In this document: positions 52,966 to 64,000 of the stretch, in pieces | Numbering within the stretch: position 1 is the first letter of the stretch | How the letters are laid out: the number at the start of each line of letters is the position of its first letter | From: Fragilaria crotonensis | Taxonomy: Eukaryota > Bacillariophyta > Fragilariophyceae > Fragilariales > Fragilariaceae | Length of the DNA: 64,000 nt | Direction of reading: 5' to 3' | Assembly: GCA_022925895.1 (NCBI GenBank) | Contig: JAKSYS010000080.1 | Span: forward strand, 1-64,000 | Notes under the pieces: generated by a model | The model's input: the letters and a program-made list of their open reading frames with translations, nothing else | What the model was told of the DNA's origin: nothing | Databases searched by the model: none | Program-made: the position numbers and the translations under genes

Positions 52966-53711
52966 ATGGTCAGTCACCAGAAGGATCTGTTTTTCAGCAC
53001 ACGATAGGAAGACGGATGTATGATGGCAGCGCATGGGTGTTCAATACTTGTGGGGGCGTCACCGGAACTCAAAATGCGACGCATTCATCGGGAACCGATG
53101 AATATGACAGTTCATTTCACTGAATACTTTCCGACGCCGACAAGTTTTGCTCACGCCATTTGTTTTTCTTGCTTACAGGAAGTGGGAAAGCTTGTTGCAA
53201 TTATCGGTGACGAGGTTAGAACCAAACAGTCATGAAGCCGTTGCCGTCATTGTGGCACTTCTCCTGCCAAGTCAATATTTAGCGATGCGACATGGAGATT
53301 CCGTGTCTACAGCATAGCATACTGTGCTTTGCGTAGACCCGGAATTTGCTTGAGGAATTTTTCGTGAGGAATTGTTCTCACGTCTTGCTCTCGTTTGATC
53401 AGGACACCGTCACCGGTTTCTTGTTGGCTGGCATCGGTCAGCGAACAGCGAACTCATCAAACTTTCTGATCGTGAAAGCTGACACCAAGCTCCAACAAGT
53501 GGAAGAGGCCTTCCAGGAGTACACCACCAGAGAGGATATCGGGATCATTCTCATTAACCAGCACGTTGCGAACAGTATTCGACACGTGCTGAAGGACTAT
53601 CACGCCACTATTCCGACTGTCTTGGAAATTCCAAGCAAGGAACACCCATATGACCCAGAGCAGGATTATATCATGCAGCGAGTCAACATGTTTTTGGGTG
53701 CTGGAGGTTAA
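52966..53711 (+). CDS. VMA7: V-type proton ATPase subunit F
   Basis: A central-stalk subunit of the vacuolar proton pump. The body is certain: an exon ending GKLVAIIGDE at 53214 joins 53403-53711 (intron gttaga...gatcag) to read IIGDE-DTVTGFLLAGIG, then DIGIILINQHVANSIRHVL and TVLEIPSKEHPYDPEQDYI. The start is less sure. If the exon with EVGKLVAIIGDE begins at 53179 after ttgcttacag, an ATG at 52966-52968 followed by gtcagt could supply a first exon that is only the start codon. That gives 116 residues, near the usual 119. Otherwise the frame is open upstream to an ATG at 53020, adding an atypical 53-residue N-terminus. It converges with XPO4, 79 bp apart. Confidence 0.85.
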
Positions 53712-53790
53712 CTGAATACTGGAGTTGCCACGGCACACAAATCTATCTCCAAATAAGCATAAGGAACATGTGTGGGACGTGCCTTCACCT

Positions 53791-56700
53791 CTATTTTATT
53801 ACCACGAATGAGTGAATATCTTTGACGAACATTTCAAAGTTCTTCTTGAACTTGATACGATTCATTCGTCCATTGTAGCCGCCGCTTGAAACTTTAGATA
53901 AGACTTCAGGTTGCACTAGATTCTCAAATGCCATATGAAGCCTTGGCTGTTGTTGCTCTGGTATTTTTCGGGCCAATCCATTCACAACTGCGACAAATCG
54001 ATTGATATCAACCGCTGCAAGTGGAAGCAATGCCATACCGCTGGCTTCCAAACGGTCCCACACTAGGTTCTGGAAGACGACTTCCTGGAGTAATCGGCCA
54101 ACGCAGCGGTCAAAAATATCAGGGTGGCTTGCCAAATGTGCACTCAACACTTGGGTCTGGAGGTGCTCTTTTGCGATCCCGGCGATTCCTTGCAAAGAAT
54201 TTTTCGACACAAAATTATCTACGTGACTCATTCCAAACAGCAAGGACTCCAATAGGGAGTTGAACAGCTCATACGGCAGCAAACACACCTTCTCGGGGTA
54301 GGTATCCATCATGAACCCAACAAGGGAGAAGTACTGCGTGCAAAGTGCTGGATATTGGAGCAAGCCTTGCGACATCAACGGAATGATCTGCTGAAGTCCA
54401 AAGAAAATGACATCGGTGACTTGTCCCGATTCAACACCTTCGCCGGTGGCAATACAAATGTCAAAGAAATCTTTCGTTCCCAAATGAATCAGAAGTTGAA
54501 TGGCACAGAGAACATCATTGTAAGTTTGCTCTTCCTCCGCGACAGTCTCTGCGGAAGATGTTGAAGGATGAGTCACTACACGGCTCGCGCAATGGTGTGT
54601 CGAGTAGATCCGTAACAAGTCGGCACACGCACGAAACAGAGTCGTGCTCTGCTCCTTGTCGAGGTAGGCGACAAAGTATTCCGTGTAGTCACAAAACAAC
54701 TTTAGCAGACCTTCGCAAATGGTAAGGTCCTCAGCATAAAATGACATTAAGCCAGATAGGTCTTGCAAGGCTGGCGTCAAAAAGGCTGCGATCCGTTCCG
54801 GTTCCGTCACATCGCTGCATCGAGCTACTCCACCATACATGGAAACGCAGAGAGATGCCATATCTTTTGTCTCAACGTCCCCCGGTGGCACTTTCCTCTG
54901 AACAAGGGCTTCAACGAGTTGCTTTAACCCATTTTGGACAGAGGTCAGACACTGGCTGAATATGGCCATCCCCATGTGGGAGGTTCCGTCTCCATGGCAA
55001 GTCCCAACTAGGATTGCAGTAAGTATTTGCGACCGGTCGTCATACGGCAATCGCTGATATCCTCGTGCCATTTCAATTGACACGGTTGAACCATTCGCTG
55101 TCACAAGTGCATCCAGTTCTGCAGTCTGAGCGCTGTGTCGTAGGCTCGCTGTGAGGCAATGGAGAGCAGCAATATGCTGAAATGGTGGGGAACAGACAAG
55201 TAAAGATCGTATTTCCGCCCCGCGCTTGCATAACTGCTGAAGCAAGTGGGAGGCGCTTTCCTGGACCTTCTTTTCTAATGGCCAGGAGCAATGATAGTGA
55301 AGACACAGGGAGGCACAAAAGGAAATCGCTGAATTTGCGGTGTCACCTGGACCCCAAACCGACACGATGAGGCTTGGAGCTCCATCTGTGGAGCCATACT
55401 CGATTGGAAGAATGTACGCAGGTGCCCAGCGGTTGAAGAACCATAAGAACGCGGATGCTAGCAACGGTGAGAGTGTTGTGCTCTGAGGATAGCGTGCAAT
55501 TTCACTAGCCTGAACTTGAGCGAGCGTCGTAATTGTCTGCACAGCTATGGCGATTGCATTCGTTGTATATGCATCACCTTGACAACAAATTATGATTGCC
55601 TCAGGAATTACTGGAGTTTCGCCCGCGTTGTCGTCCGTCAAGAGATGCCCCAACGCCATGGTCAGAAGTCGTGCCTCCTCCAGCAATGCAGCACCAGCTG
55701 AGGTTACATCTGATGAGTGCGAAAGTTCCCATAGAGCTTGGAGATTTTGCAAAACAGGGTGATATAGCGACACAATAAAGTCAAGTGACGTCGACAGGCT
55801 CAGTCTACCAAGACAAGCGACAGACACCATTTCTTCGTCCAAATCAGTGGCTGCGATCTGCTCGCGAACGTCGTCAAGATCTGCTGCATTTGCTGTCAGG
55901 TAGAATTCTTCTAGTCGTGCCATCTTGACACGACAACTCAAAAATGCACTGTACAGTGGAGCTAACGCGCTTGCCAAAGCGGATTGCGCAGCTTTTCGGG
56001 AATCTTCGCCGCCCGAATAGAGAAGCCAAGGATCACCCGACAGCATAACGCATCCCTCCAATATCAGTGCAAGCGCTTCGTCTCTCCATTCCCGATGCTC
56101 CATGCTTTCAACGTCCCCATTCAATGACTCGCATTCTCGGACATTGTCTTGAAGCAAAACAATTCCGGTCGTAGTGATCGCACTCAACAACGCCCCAAAG
56201 GACGGTAGTGTGACCAAGAGAGACAGCTAGAAGGTTACAATCAACCTTGACACGATGGTAAGGGAATCCAACAGCTCTGAAGACTCCTGTAGATCAGTGG
56301 AGGTCACTGCGGATATGAGCGTCAAAGTTCCATCCAGTAAGTACGTGGCATACTCGCGTCGTTGTCGTTCGTCAGAGAAAATCCCACCACTCAGCGATGC
56401 CAGCAGCAGCAGCAGTTGCCTCAAAGCATGAGCTAGCTTAGGTTGGCTTCTCATAACGGTTTCGTGGGCATGAAAGATGGCACCGCAAAAATCTGGGCGG
56501 ATTAGATATTCCCTCCATGACACAGGGCACCGCAGTATCGTCTTGCTGTTGATGGGAATACAAACGTCCCATGCGTCAGATCCGAATTCCCAACTCATGA
56601 CATCAATAGTCAACTGAACAACGGCGAGAGCATCTTTTGAACTCTGTGACGATGAAAGTTGTGACACCACATGGCTGAGAGCGGTCATGCTGAGTTGTAG

Positions 56701-57360
56701 GGAATGATTTAGCCAACCGTCCGCCTCAAAGGAAGAATGAGCGTTCTTATGAAACTCCAAGGGCAAGTGATACTGAACTGCAGATTTTCCCGCGAATTCG
56801 CCCACCAGCACTGAAAGAAAATGAGCTCCAGAGGCTATGTGGAGGCTGTTCGGTTGCATGAGATACTCGAGGTGATGAAGCAAGTCTTGGGCCGAGTTCA
56901 CTCTCACTGGTTGTGTCAGCATCAAAGCATCCACCATTACCTGCTCGGATGGTCTTTCCTGTATGGAAGGAGAAGTATCATGAGAATTCCATCCTCGCTT
57001 CCAAAGCGATGCTGCCGTCGTGTAACAAGCAAGTTTGGTGGTACGGGGAAGGCTTCCATGGCCAGCCGTGAGCAAAAAGTCTCGAACGGTGTCTCGAAAC
57101 GTTTCTGACACGGCGCTCCAACGATGAAGCAAGACTTGTCGAAGCCCCGTTATGCAGTGAAAAAGTAGTTCTTCGTGAGGGCCTGCATCGCCGCGTAGCT
57201 CCAGAATTGTTCGTAGGAACAGGAACTGTTCATCGCACGAATCTCTCAATGCTTGCAGTGCAGCATGAGCGACTGCAGGAGCATCATTCGGATTTCCCTC
57301 AAAGTTGGGAGGAGGAACGCGTAGAAGCTGCTGAATCTGAGAGGCTGCAGAAGTGTTCAT
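53791..57360 (-). CDS. XPO4: Exportin-4-like nuclear transport receptor
   Basis: An importin-beta superfamily receptor that exports cargo such as eIF5A (known for animal XPO4). It starts at 57360 (MNTSAASQIQQLLRVPPPNF) and runs as HEAT-type helices for about 1,180 residues; human XPO4 has 1,151. XPO4-like blocks are FLFLRTILELRGDAGPHEEL, VQLTIDVMSWEFGSDAW, SVACLGRLSLSTSL and LTMALGHLLTDDNAGETPVI, the last being the most telling. At 56227-56229 the frame meets one in-frame TAG with the same frame open on both sides. It may be the end of an 81-base phase-0 intron (gtgacc at 56307 to ttctag at 56227) whose removal keeps the frame, or a nonsense change or error. I favour the intron because ttgattgtaaccttctag looks like a branch site plus acceptor. 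Confidence 0.82.
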
Positions 57361-59199
57361 GATTCATTCAGACCGCAGACCATCGTGCATTTAGCATTTA
57401 ACAGCATTGAACACATTCATCGTCGAGTGTCCAATTCCACATTTACAGTACCGTACAAGGTACTACAGTACTGGTACTTGGTACCGGCGACCGGCGAGTG
57501 GTGCGCACTCGAGTCCTCTCGTCCTATGATACTTCCTGGTTCCTGGTATGTCATAGTATCATACTCCGGACTCCGGATTCCGGACGAGTAGACAACTAGT
57601 GTAGCCGTATGTAAGTGCTGGGTACTTGGAGCTTTGAATATGGTATTCGAGTACTCATCTGTTCCAAAATGAATGCGCGGACAAAAAAAGTCACGCCGTA
57701 GGATGAAAGTGTCCACATGTGACTTGTACGTACATGTACGTACGATTTCTACGATTGGTTGGGCTTGCGACCGATATTTAGACAAAAAGGCGCAAAACTA
57801 TTCATATATTATTCGTGTGCGAATGATTTTGAATGAGGTTGAGGGATATATGATACAATCGTCTCTAGAGGATGTATTGAGGCTTCTGAATGGGGGTTTT
57901 GAAATTACATCTACGTTTATTCATATGTTCAATTTTTTAAAAAGCCGAATCATTTCATGAATATACGCTTCCACATGTTGTATGATTGCACACTTTTTAT
58001 ATGAACGAAGATTGAATGCATACTGTTCGTAATGGTGAATTGGACTTGATGTTTATATTTATACTTGAATGTCGAACATGATTCAAATAAAGATTATACC
58101 TACTTTATGTATATGTACCTGTATGTACACATATGTACCAATTCGAATTCTGCTTTTGGCAGTTTTGCTTTCACACATGAAACGTGTTTGCAGAAACAGA
58201 CACGACCTCGAGCAAAGTTTCCTGTTGTTGCTGCATCTTTGAGCTCGATTTAAGAAACATCAAGACGCCTTCTTGGTTTATTCTGAGGACGTGATCTTCT
58301 TCGTTTGTCTTCGTAGAACGTGCTTTGGTATGGGTTCTGGAGCAACCGGGTCAAAATTGGTCTGTTATGGCAAAAAAACCTACGATGCGCAGTTTTTCAA
58401 AACTTTGAGGTTGAAAATGAACATTCAAATTCAATCTTTTACATTAGGATATATACATCCATAAGAATGAATTATCTCGAGGAATCTGAATGCCATGACG
58501 TTTCGGTGAAATGCCAGTTTTGCTGCTTAGGAACTTTTTTCGAGCATTCATTTTGAACAGATGAGTACTCGAGTACAGTACTATCGTTATTGTACTTAAC
58601 TCGATCTCGGGGTCACGACTCACGACCCACACATCCATCGATCGAGTTAACCAAATACAATTGTACTACACTACTTGTACCGTTTTAACTTTTAACGAAA
58701 AAGATTTCTATGACATGGAGTTTTTTTGGTGTACTCGCTACTCTAGTAGAATCTCGTACTGGTACACGGTACTTGCAGTACAACAGTACAATACTCGGGT
58801 ACCGAACAGTACTGTGTACAAGGACAGGAACCTCAGCGATTTTTGGCAGTTCTCGATGCGCTGGCGGGAAATCGCAAGACGATGCAAAAAGACCGGAGGA
58901 GGGTCTTGCTCGTCGAACCAAACGCAAGATTTATCGATGCCTGCCAGCTTGCGACTCACTAGCCAGGAGATAGTATGAAAATACGTAGCCGTCGACGGAG
59001 ACTGATAGAGGGAATTCAGTTGGGGCTATGGAGGTCGAAACTTCTACTGAGTCTTGTGTATGTTTCCTACGACGGCCCATCGACGTGATCTCGACGATGA
59101 GACGAAGCAGCGCGGCAATTGCAGTCAATATTTCATAGCTCAAGCTCATCTGGGCCCATTCTTTGGCAAACAGGTGGTTGGATTTCCACGACAGTCACG
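57361..59199. other. Divergent intergenic region, no supported gene
   Basis: Lies between divergent XPO4 and the right-edge gene. AT-rich in the middle (57780-58560). Contains GTACCGTACAAGGTAC-type patches near 57445-57490, TACGTACATGTACGTACG near 57727-57745 and GTAC motifs near 58740-58820. Short frames on both strands have no family resemblance. Confidence 0.5.
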
Positions 59200-62100
59200 A
59201 TGGTGGCGGAAGTAGATCCATTGGAGGCGTATGAGAAAAGAAAATCGAACGAGAGTAAAACGGAAGGCGACAACTCCATACCTATGCTACGTAGCGGTGA
59301 TTGTACGGCCATAAAATCTGAACAATCGACTATGAATATCGTTGAGAACCATCTGAAGAGAACATCACCGCAGTCCACATCAATACCCCTGACGCATTCG
59401 ATAGTCGAGGCACCAGTTCTTGTGAAGGGAACTGCAGAAATAGTCCCAAAAGATCACCTGAATAGCCACGACCATCTTTTCAACCTTATCCAGACAGATG
59501 TCGCCCTCAGCACAAACTCGACGCCATCCGCGACGGCGATATTGCAAAGGAATGAACAAGAAGCGACAGATACGTCAAACGGTGGCGATGCGGACGCTGT
59601 ACATAAACCAAACCGACTGCAGGGGTCAAATGAAGTGTCACCTTCGTCGAAACCTGCAATCATGAACGTGCCCAAAAGCTCCCAGGCGCGATCGTTCAGC
59701 CAATGGATATGTCATCGACAAATAAAATGCCCGCTTTGAAAGTGGGAATCGGATTGCAAGCTTCTAAGTGCGTATCATTCACGGGAACCCAGCCTCCTCA
59801 TTCGATCGTTCATGACAAATTAAAGCATCAATCAACACTAGCTCCGAACGGCGTCGACGACGAGTCGCAAAGCATTCAGAAACCGCAAATGAATTCGCCG
59901 ACAGCGGAAAAGAAACATTAACAATCTCGACGGCTTCACCACCTGATGAAGCAGGCGAGAGTTCTGCTCAAGCGTACGAAGCGAAATGCTTGGCCCGACC
60001 GATGAGATACAAAGCTCGACTCCCACTTGTTAGTCTGTATGGAACAGTCATTCATCCCACCGATACCTCATTGAATGACGCCAGAAAGCGCCTGCGAAAA
60101 GCTCTGGATCAGACTCGGATCCTGCGAGCGGCTTTCACTGACAGAGTATATGAAAAATACAAGGTCATTCTTAGGCCTGTCCCAGATTGCGTGGACACTC
60201 TTATTGCAAAGATCAGTGCAGATCCAATAGTGAGGAAGTCACAGCTGATGGAGGAGATTCGTGCTATCAAGGAAGAGAAAGAGCTGGAGAAAAAGGAAGC
60301 CCAGACGCTCGCTACAGCTGGAATATTCAATGGAATTACCGGGAAGGAAGCATCCACCCGCCTCACAAGTTATCAACGCAGAAACGGCGGACCAGCTCGC
60401 ATACATAGGAGCAGGACTCAATCTCGTCATCCTTCCGGAGGAAGACATGCAAGGTACGGGTATTGAATTGGGAAAGTATGAATACAGGGGTCCCATGAAC
60501 GCCGAAACGGGTCAGCGAGTCGGTGGGATCAGTGCTGCGGCAGCCACCGCAGCGGAAGCAATCCTTGATCGCGTCCGAAGAGCAAGCATTTTGCGCTGTG
60601 AACGTCAACGTCGCCATCAGAATGGACCTGACGCCGACGGATCAATCGATCCATCCAGCAGCAATAATACGATTCTCTCGAAATATCAATTACTTTCATC
60701 CACGACGACAACAAGTGCTGCGACACCCAAGTTATCCGACCAGACAAGCGCACGGGTCGCTCCCAAACAATTTAAAAAAGCAGCTCAATCCAAAAGTGTG
60801 GTCAGCTCAACTGCCTCAAGCAAAGCTGGCCGGTCCCTGAGCCAACCAGTGGTTTCAGTCGAATCCATTTTGAGCATGAACCCCCTCGCTGAAGATCTGG
60901 ATGCAAACCGAAGACCGTCCGCTGCCACGTCAGCTCTCCTCGCGAGAGGTGTCGGAAGCAAATCCATGCAGCAGCGATGGCGACATCCGCATCCGGAGTC
61001 CGTCGCAGCTAGGAAACCTCCATCAAACTTGAGTTCCAGAAGCACTGAAGCCAGTCGCCAGGGAACTGGCGCGGAAGTACGCAGCGGGAAATCGGGCCTT
61101 GACTTGAAATGGCCAACAAACGCAGCCGATCGAAGACAGAGAAAATCGATAAAATTCGATGACACAACCATTTTGTCGTCGGATCGCGCGATGAAAGTTC
61201 TCGAGTCGATTTTGTCGCAATTCGTCTCGCCTGATGACGGCAAGCTATCCGAAAGCGAAAGGAATAATGGCGAAAAAGGAATAGGAGCCAGCTGTACACT
61301 CTCGCAGGTAGCCGGAAGCAAACGAAATCGCCGAGCAACTGAAATAGGTCTTCTGCATGGCATGCAACATTCAGCTGACGGAGAAGGGAATATCACCGGC
61401 TCCACAGTCATTCGAACTCCTGACGTTGCTAGTCTCCAGAGCTTGGTTTCAGCATCAACACGAGTGATTCCCGAACAATCTGACCAAGATGCGATCGAAC
61501 CTATTGTAGCGTTCTCGGTTTTGCAGGCTCTCGGTCTTATCCACGACACTCCTTCATCTCATCGAGAGCAATCTGGTCCAGTGTGGCAACGCCTCTTGCA
61601 AGCAAGCGCAGTACTCGACTCGCCTGAAAGGATTGGCCCGTCCTCAAGGTTCCTAACTCTTCATCGAAAAGTGACATCCAAGAAACGATCATTCTCTGAG
61701 GCGTTTTCGTCCGTATCAGCTTCGGTTGGACGCCTGTTGCAACCTCGTTCGGTTGCCGCCACAACACCGATACCAATGGTCGCCTCTGATGAGAACCGAG
61801 ATGCAAGCAATGACTCAAACGGGAATCACGCTGAGCACGTCACAGCCACCTCGGAAGTGGAAGAGGTAGGAATGGCAAGCGATGACAGTCCTGTGGTTTC
61901 CATAAGGGGTGGTGGCGGTGGCGATGGTGGCGATGAGTATCCATCTCACTTCGCGGTCGACAACGGAGGCGACATGAAAGTGGAGGCATTAAAAAGACCA
62001 GGGAGTGCCCCAAGTAAGAGTTCATCGAGGCCTTCTTCATCCTCTTCCGCGGCCGGTAGAGTTGCTCAGAGTATGCGACCATCCAGTTCTGATGGACTGT

Positions 62101-64000
62101 TCTCAACTCTAGCACAGACTACCGGTAGAATTAATGCTCACGGGTCTTCCGGTGCAGCGTTCTCCCCACAGCGAAACGCGGGCTTTGAACTGGCTGCAGC
62201 TACAGCAGCTCATCAAGGAGTTGTGAATCAGCTCCACGCGCAGGCTCATGCGCATCAACTCCAACTTCAAGCTGCTGCGCTAAACCGCCTCACGCCTGCC
62301 GGTGATTTGGCAAATTTCTTTGGAACGAGTTTGCATCAACGACAGGGCTTTCCCAGCCATGCAGATTGGGCAGCCCTAGGGAATGCAACCCAGGCATCGG
62401 CAGGTCTCTTGCCATCTCGATCTTCTCGCTGCCCTTGGGTTAAGTCATCACCAGGCGGCTATGCTTGAGCTATCTGCAAGGGATAACGCTACACGGGCCA
62501 TGCTCGCAAGGGAGCAACAAGCCTCTGCTGTACACGCTGCCGCAGTTCGTCAAGTGTCTGCCATGAGAGGCGGTGGTTCCATGTCGGGACTTTCTTCGCA
62601 GCAAGCCGCCGCACTGATCAGCGCGCGGGCTAGTCAAACCGGGGCGGGCATATTCTCGACATCATCATCCTCACGGTTTGGCCAATTAGGTGGCCACTCA
62701 GCAGCCAGTGCAGCAGCTATCTTGTCGTCGCCTGCTGCTGCTGCGTTGATCGGACAATCGCAGCTCTCAGTAGGAGCGATGTCAGGCCATCTGGCTTTGT
62801 CTCAGCACGTGGATTCCAGGCCCAGTTCTCAGCACTCAATTTCATCGACGAAATCTACCAGAGGGAAGTCATCGTCTTCCAAGAATAGAAAAGAAAGCGC
62901 CGAAGATACCGTGCAAGTCGAAGCAGCAGATCTTTCGATGTCAGGAAAATCTCAAAATGTGGAGAAAGGAAAGCACTCTGGCTCAAAACGAAAGGTGTCG
63001 GAGCTGGCTCCAAGCAGTCAAACGAGCGACCAGGAAACGGATAGCGTACAAGACGAGAAAATGGCAGCTCACGAACCGAGCGACGAGAACAACATTAGCA
63101 TTGCGCAACAATCAGGTGCAGACAGTCCTCCCAGAAAGAGGTTGCCATCGACGGCTACCCGGACTGAATCCCCAAAGCAGGATTCTACAATTACGTCACC
63201 TAACCATGCTCCCTTCCTCACGGCCTGCGATGGGGATGAATGTGCTTCCGCAATCCCAGATGATGTTCCTTCCCCGCAAGCAACTGGCGGAATGCAGTTC
63301 TCTGCACCTCCGGTTCCGCCTTCCCTGGACCCGCAGGTGGCGGCCTGCACACTCGACGGCAGAATCCATGTCGCCATCAGCAATCTCTTCCTCCCGTCCG
63401 GCCAGCTTTGCTCGGTTTCTAAAGCTTCGGTCTTCCTTGAATACATACAGGCCGTGGCTTCAGCAGTTCCGATTCCCAAGGCGTTGGTGAGCAATCCTCT
63501 GAAGGAGCGCCTTAACATCCAAAGCTTGAAGTTGTCCAGTAATGGTGGCCACACTCCGTCAATTCCTCGCGATGTTGTTACAGCGATAGTTTTGGTCTGG
63601 CTCTGGGTCCAACACAAGGATAGTTTCCAAAGAGCATTTGCAAAAAGCGGACGAATCGACGTTGATCCTGAGTGCAAGTGGCTCATCCAAGCAGCTGTAG
63701 ATGCCGCGTCAAGGGCTCTTGTGTCGGAGCTAGCAGAGGCGTTGCAGAATGGTGGGTTATTGGCGTCCGCACTCTCGTCGGCGAGAAACAAAGGTGGCTC
63801 TGGATCAGTGAAGCAGACGGGTATTGAGCTAGATAGACACGCCGTAGCATCGATCACAGTGGATGCGAGGATCGCATCAATCGTAAGTGAAGCCTTGATG
63901 ACGGAATTGTGCATCGATGAGGAGGTGGATACGATACTGCCGATCTACGAAGATGCCGTTCAACTTTTAGACGGGATGCGAGAGCTTGCACTGAAAGCCA
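59200..64000 (+). CDS. Large low-complexity nuclear-type protein, unknown, 3' end outside window
   Basis: Starts at ATG 59200 (MVAEVDPLEAYEKRKSNESK) and is open to the window edge, at least 1,600 codons. I do not recognise it. The best-ordered part is about 59985-60480: RPMRYKARLPLVSLYGTVIH, DALDQTRILRAAFTDRVYE-like helices, a KEEKELEKKEAQ coiled coil and a following TADQLAYIGAGLNLVILPEE. The middle and C-terminal parts are Ser/Ala/Gln-rich with His/Gln runs (HAQAHAHQLQLQAAAL) and basic clusters (SKNRKES, GSKRKVSEL), as in chromatin or transcription proteins. The last 250 residues look folded (GRIDVDPECKWLIQAAVDAA). The frame slips four times: near 59700 (CC), 59907-59910 (A run), 60357-60359 (CCC) and 62405-62425. 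Codon use stays the same across each, so I keep one gene. Confidence 0.6.

Noticed and set aside
57780-58560. AT-rich stretch considered as a centromere-like segment
   Set aside because: Only about 0.8 kb with modest AT bias; nothing distinguishes it from ordinary intergenic DNA.
1-64000. tRNA or rRNA genes
   Set aside because: Scanning by eye for T-loop (GGTTCGAATCC-like) and acceptor pairing found no convincing candidate; a covariance-model search would be decisive.

Overview
This is nuclear DNA of a photosynthetic stramenopile, almost certainly a diatom. Four things point there. Genes carry few, short GT-AG introns. SufD begins with a signal peptide ending in an ASAF-like plastid-entry motif. 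Homogentisate solanesyltransferase and a nitrate-transporter (NNP) family member are present. Intergenic DNA holds diatom-type transposon debris and many short palindromes of the form CTACCGGTAG. I cannot name the species from sequence alone.

Layout. 0-19 kb: homogentisate solanesyltransferase (plastoquinone pathway), an NlpC/P60-like cysteine peptidase, a small secreted protein, a long ankyrin-repeat protein, a one-pass membrane protein with an FG-GAP-like ectodomain, a coiled-coil protein, and plastid SufD. 19-25 kb: a CRAL-TRIO lipid-binding protein, a decayed PIF/Harbinger-like DNA transposon, a DnaJ protein and a divergent NNP-family MFS transporter. 25-30 kb: accessory DNA with nested inverted-repeat elements, strong hairpins and a degenerate minisatellite. 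30-35 kb: NOL6/Utp22 (small-subunit rRNA processing) tail-to-tail with a centromeric histone H3 variant. 35-42 kb: a Ty1/copia fossil, a 9-bp minisatellite, three abutting MITE-like elements with TAA target duplications, Tim17, and a hAT-like MITE with an exact 8-bp target duplication. 42-64 kb: a large acidic protein of unknown function, a second foldback copy, the branched-chain keto-acid dehydrogenase E1-alpha gene divergent from mitochondrial enoyl-CoA hydratase, V-ATPase subunit F, exportin-4, and a large unknown protein running off the right edge.

Functional links. The E1-alpha and enoyl-CoA hydratase genes act in the same branched-chain amino-acid breakdown route and share one 0.66-kb divergent promoter region. 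The TAA-flanked elements could in principle have been moved by a transposase of the PIF/Harbinger type whose remains lie at 21-22 kb.

Reading caution. Several otherwise conserved genes (HST, ankyrin, SufD, NNP transporter, NOL6 and the last gene) are interrupted by single-base shifts, several in or beside homopolymers. The simplest explanation is uncorrected long-read indels, so I annotate them as single genes rather than pseudogenes. Exon limits were placed by eye from splice consensus plus reading-frame and family continuity.
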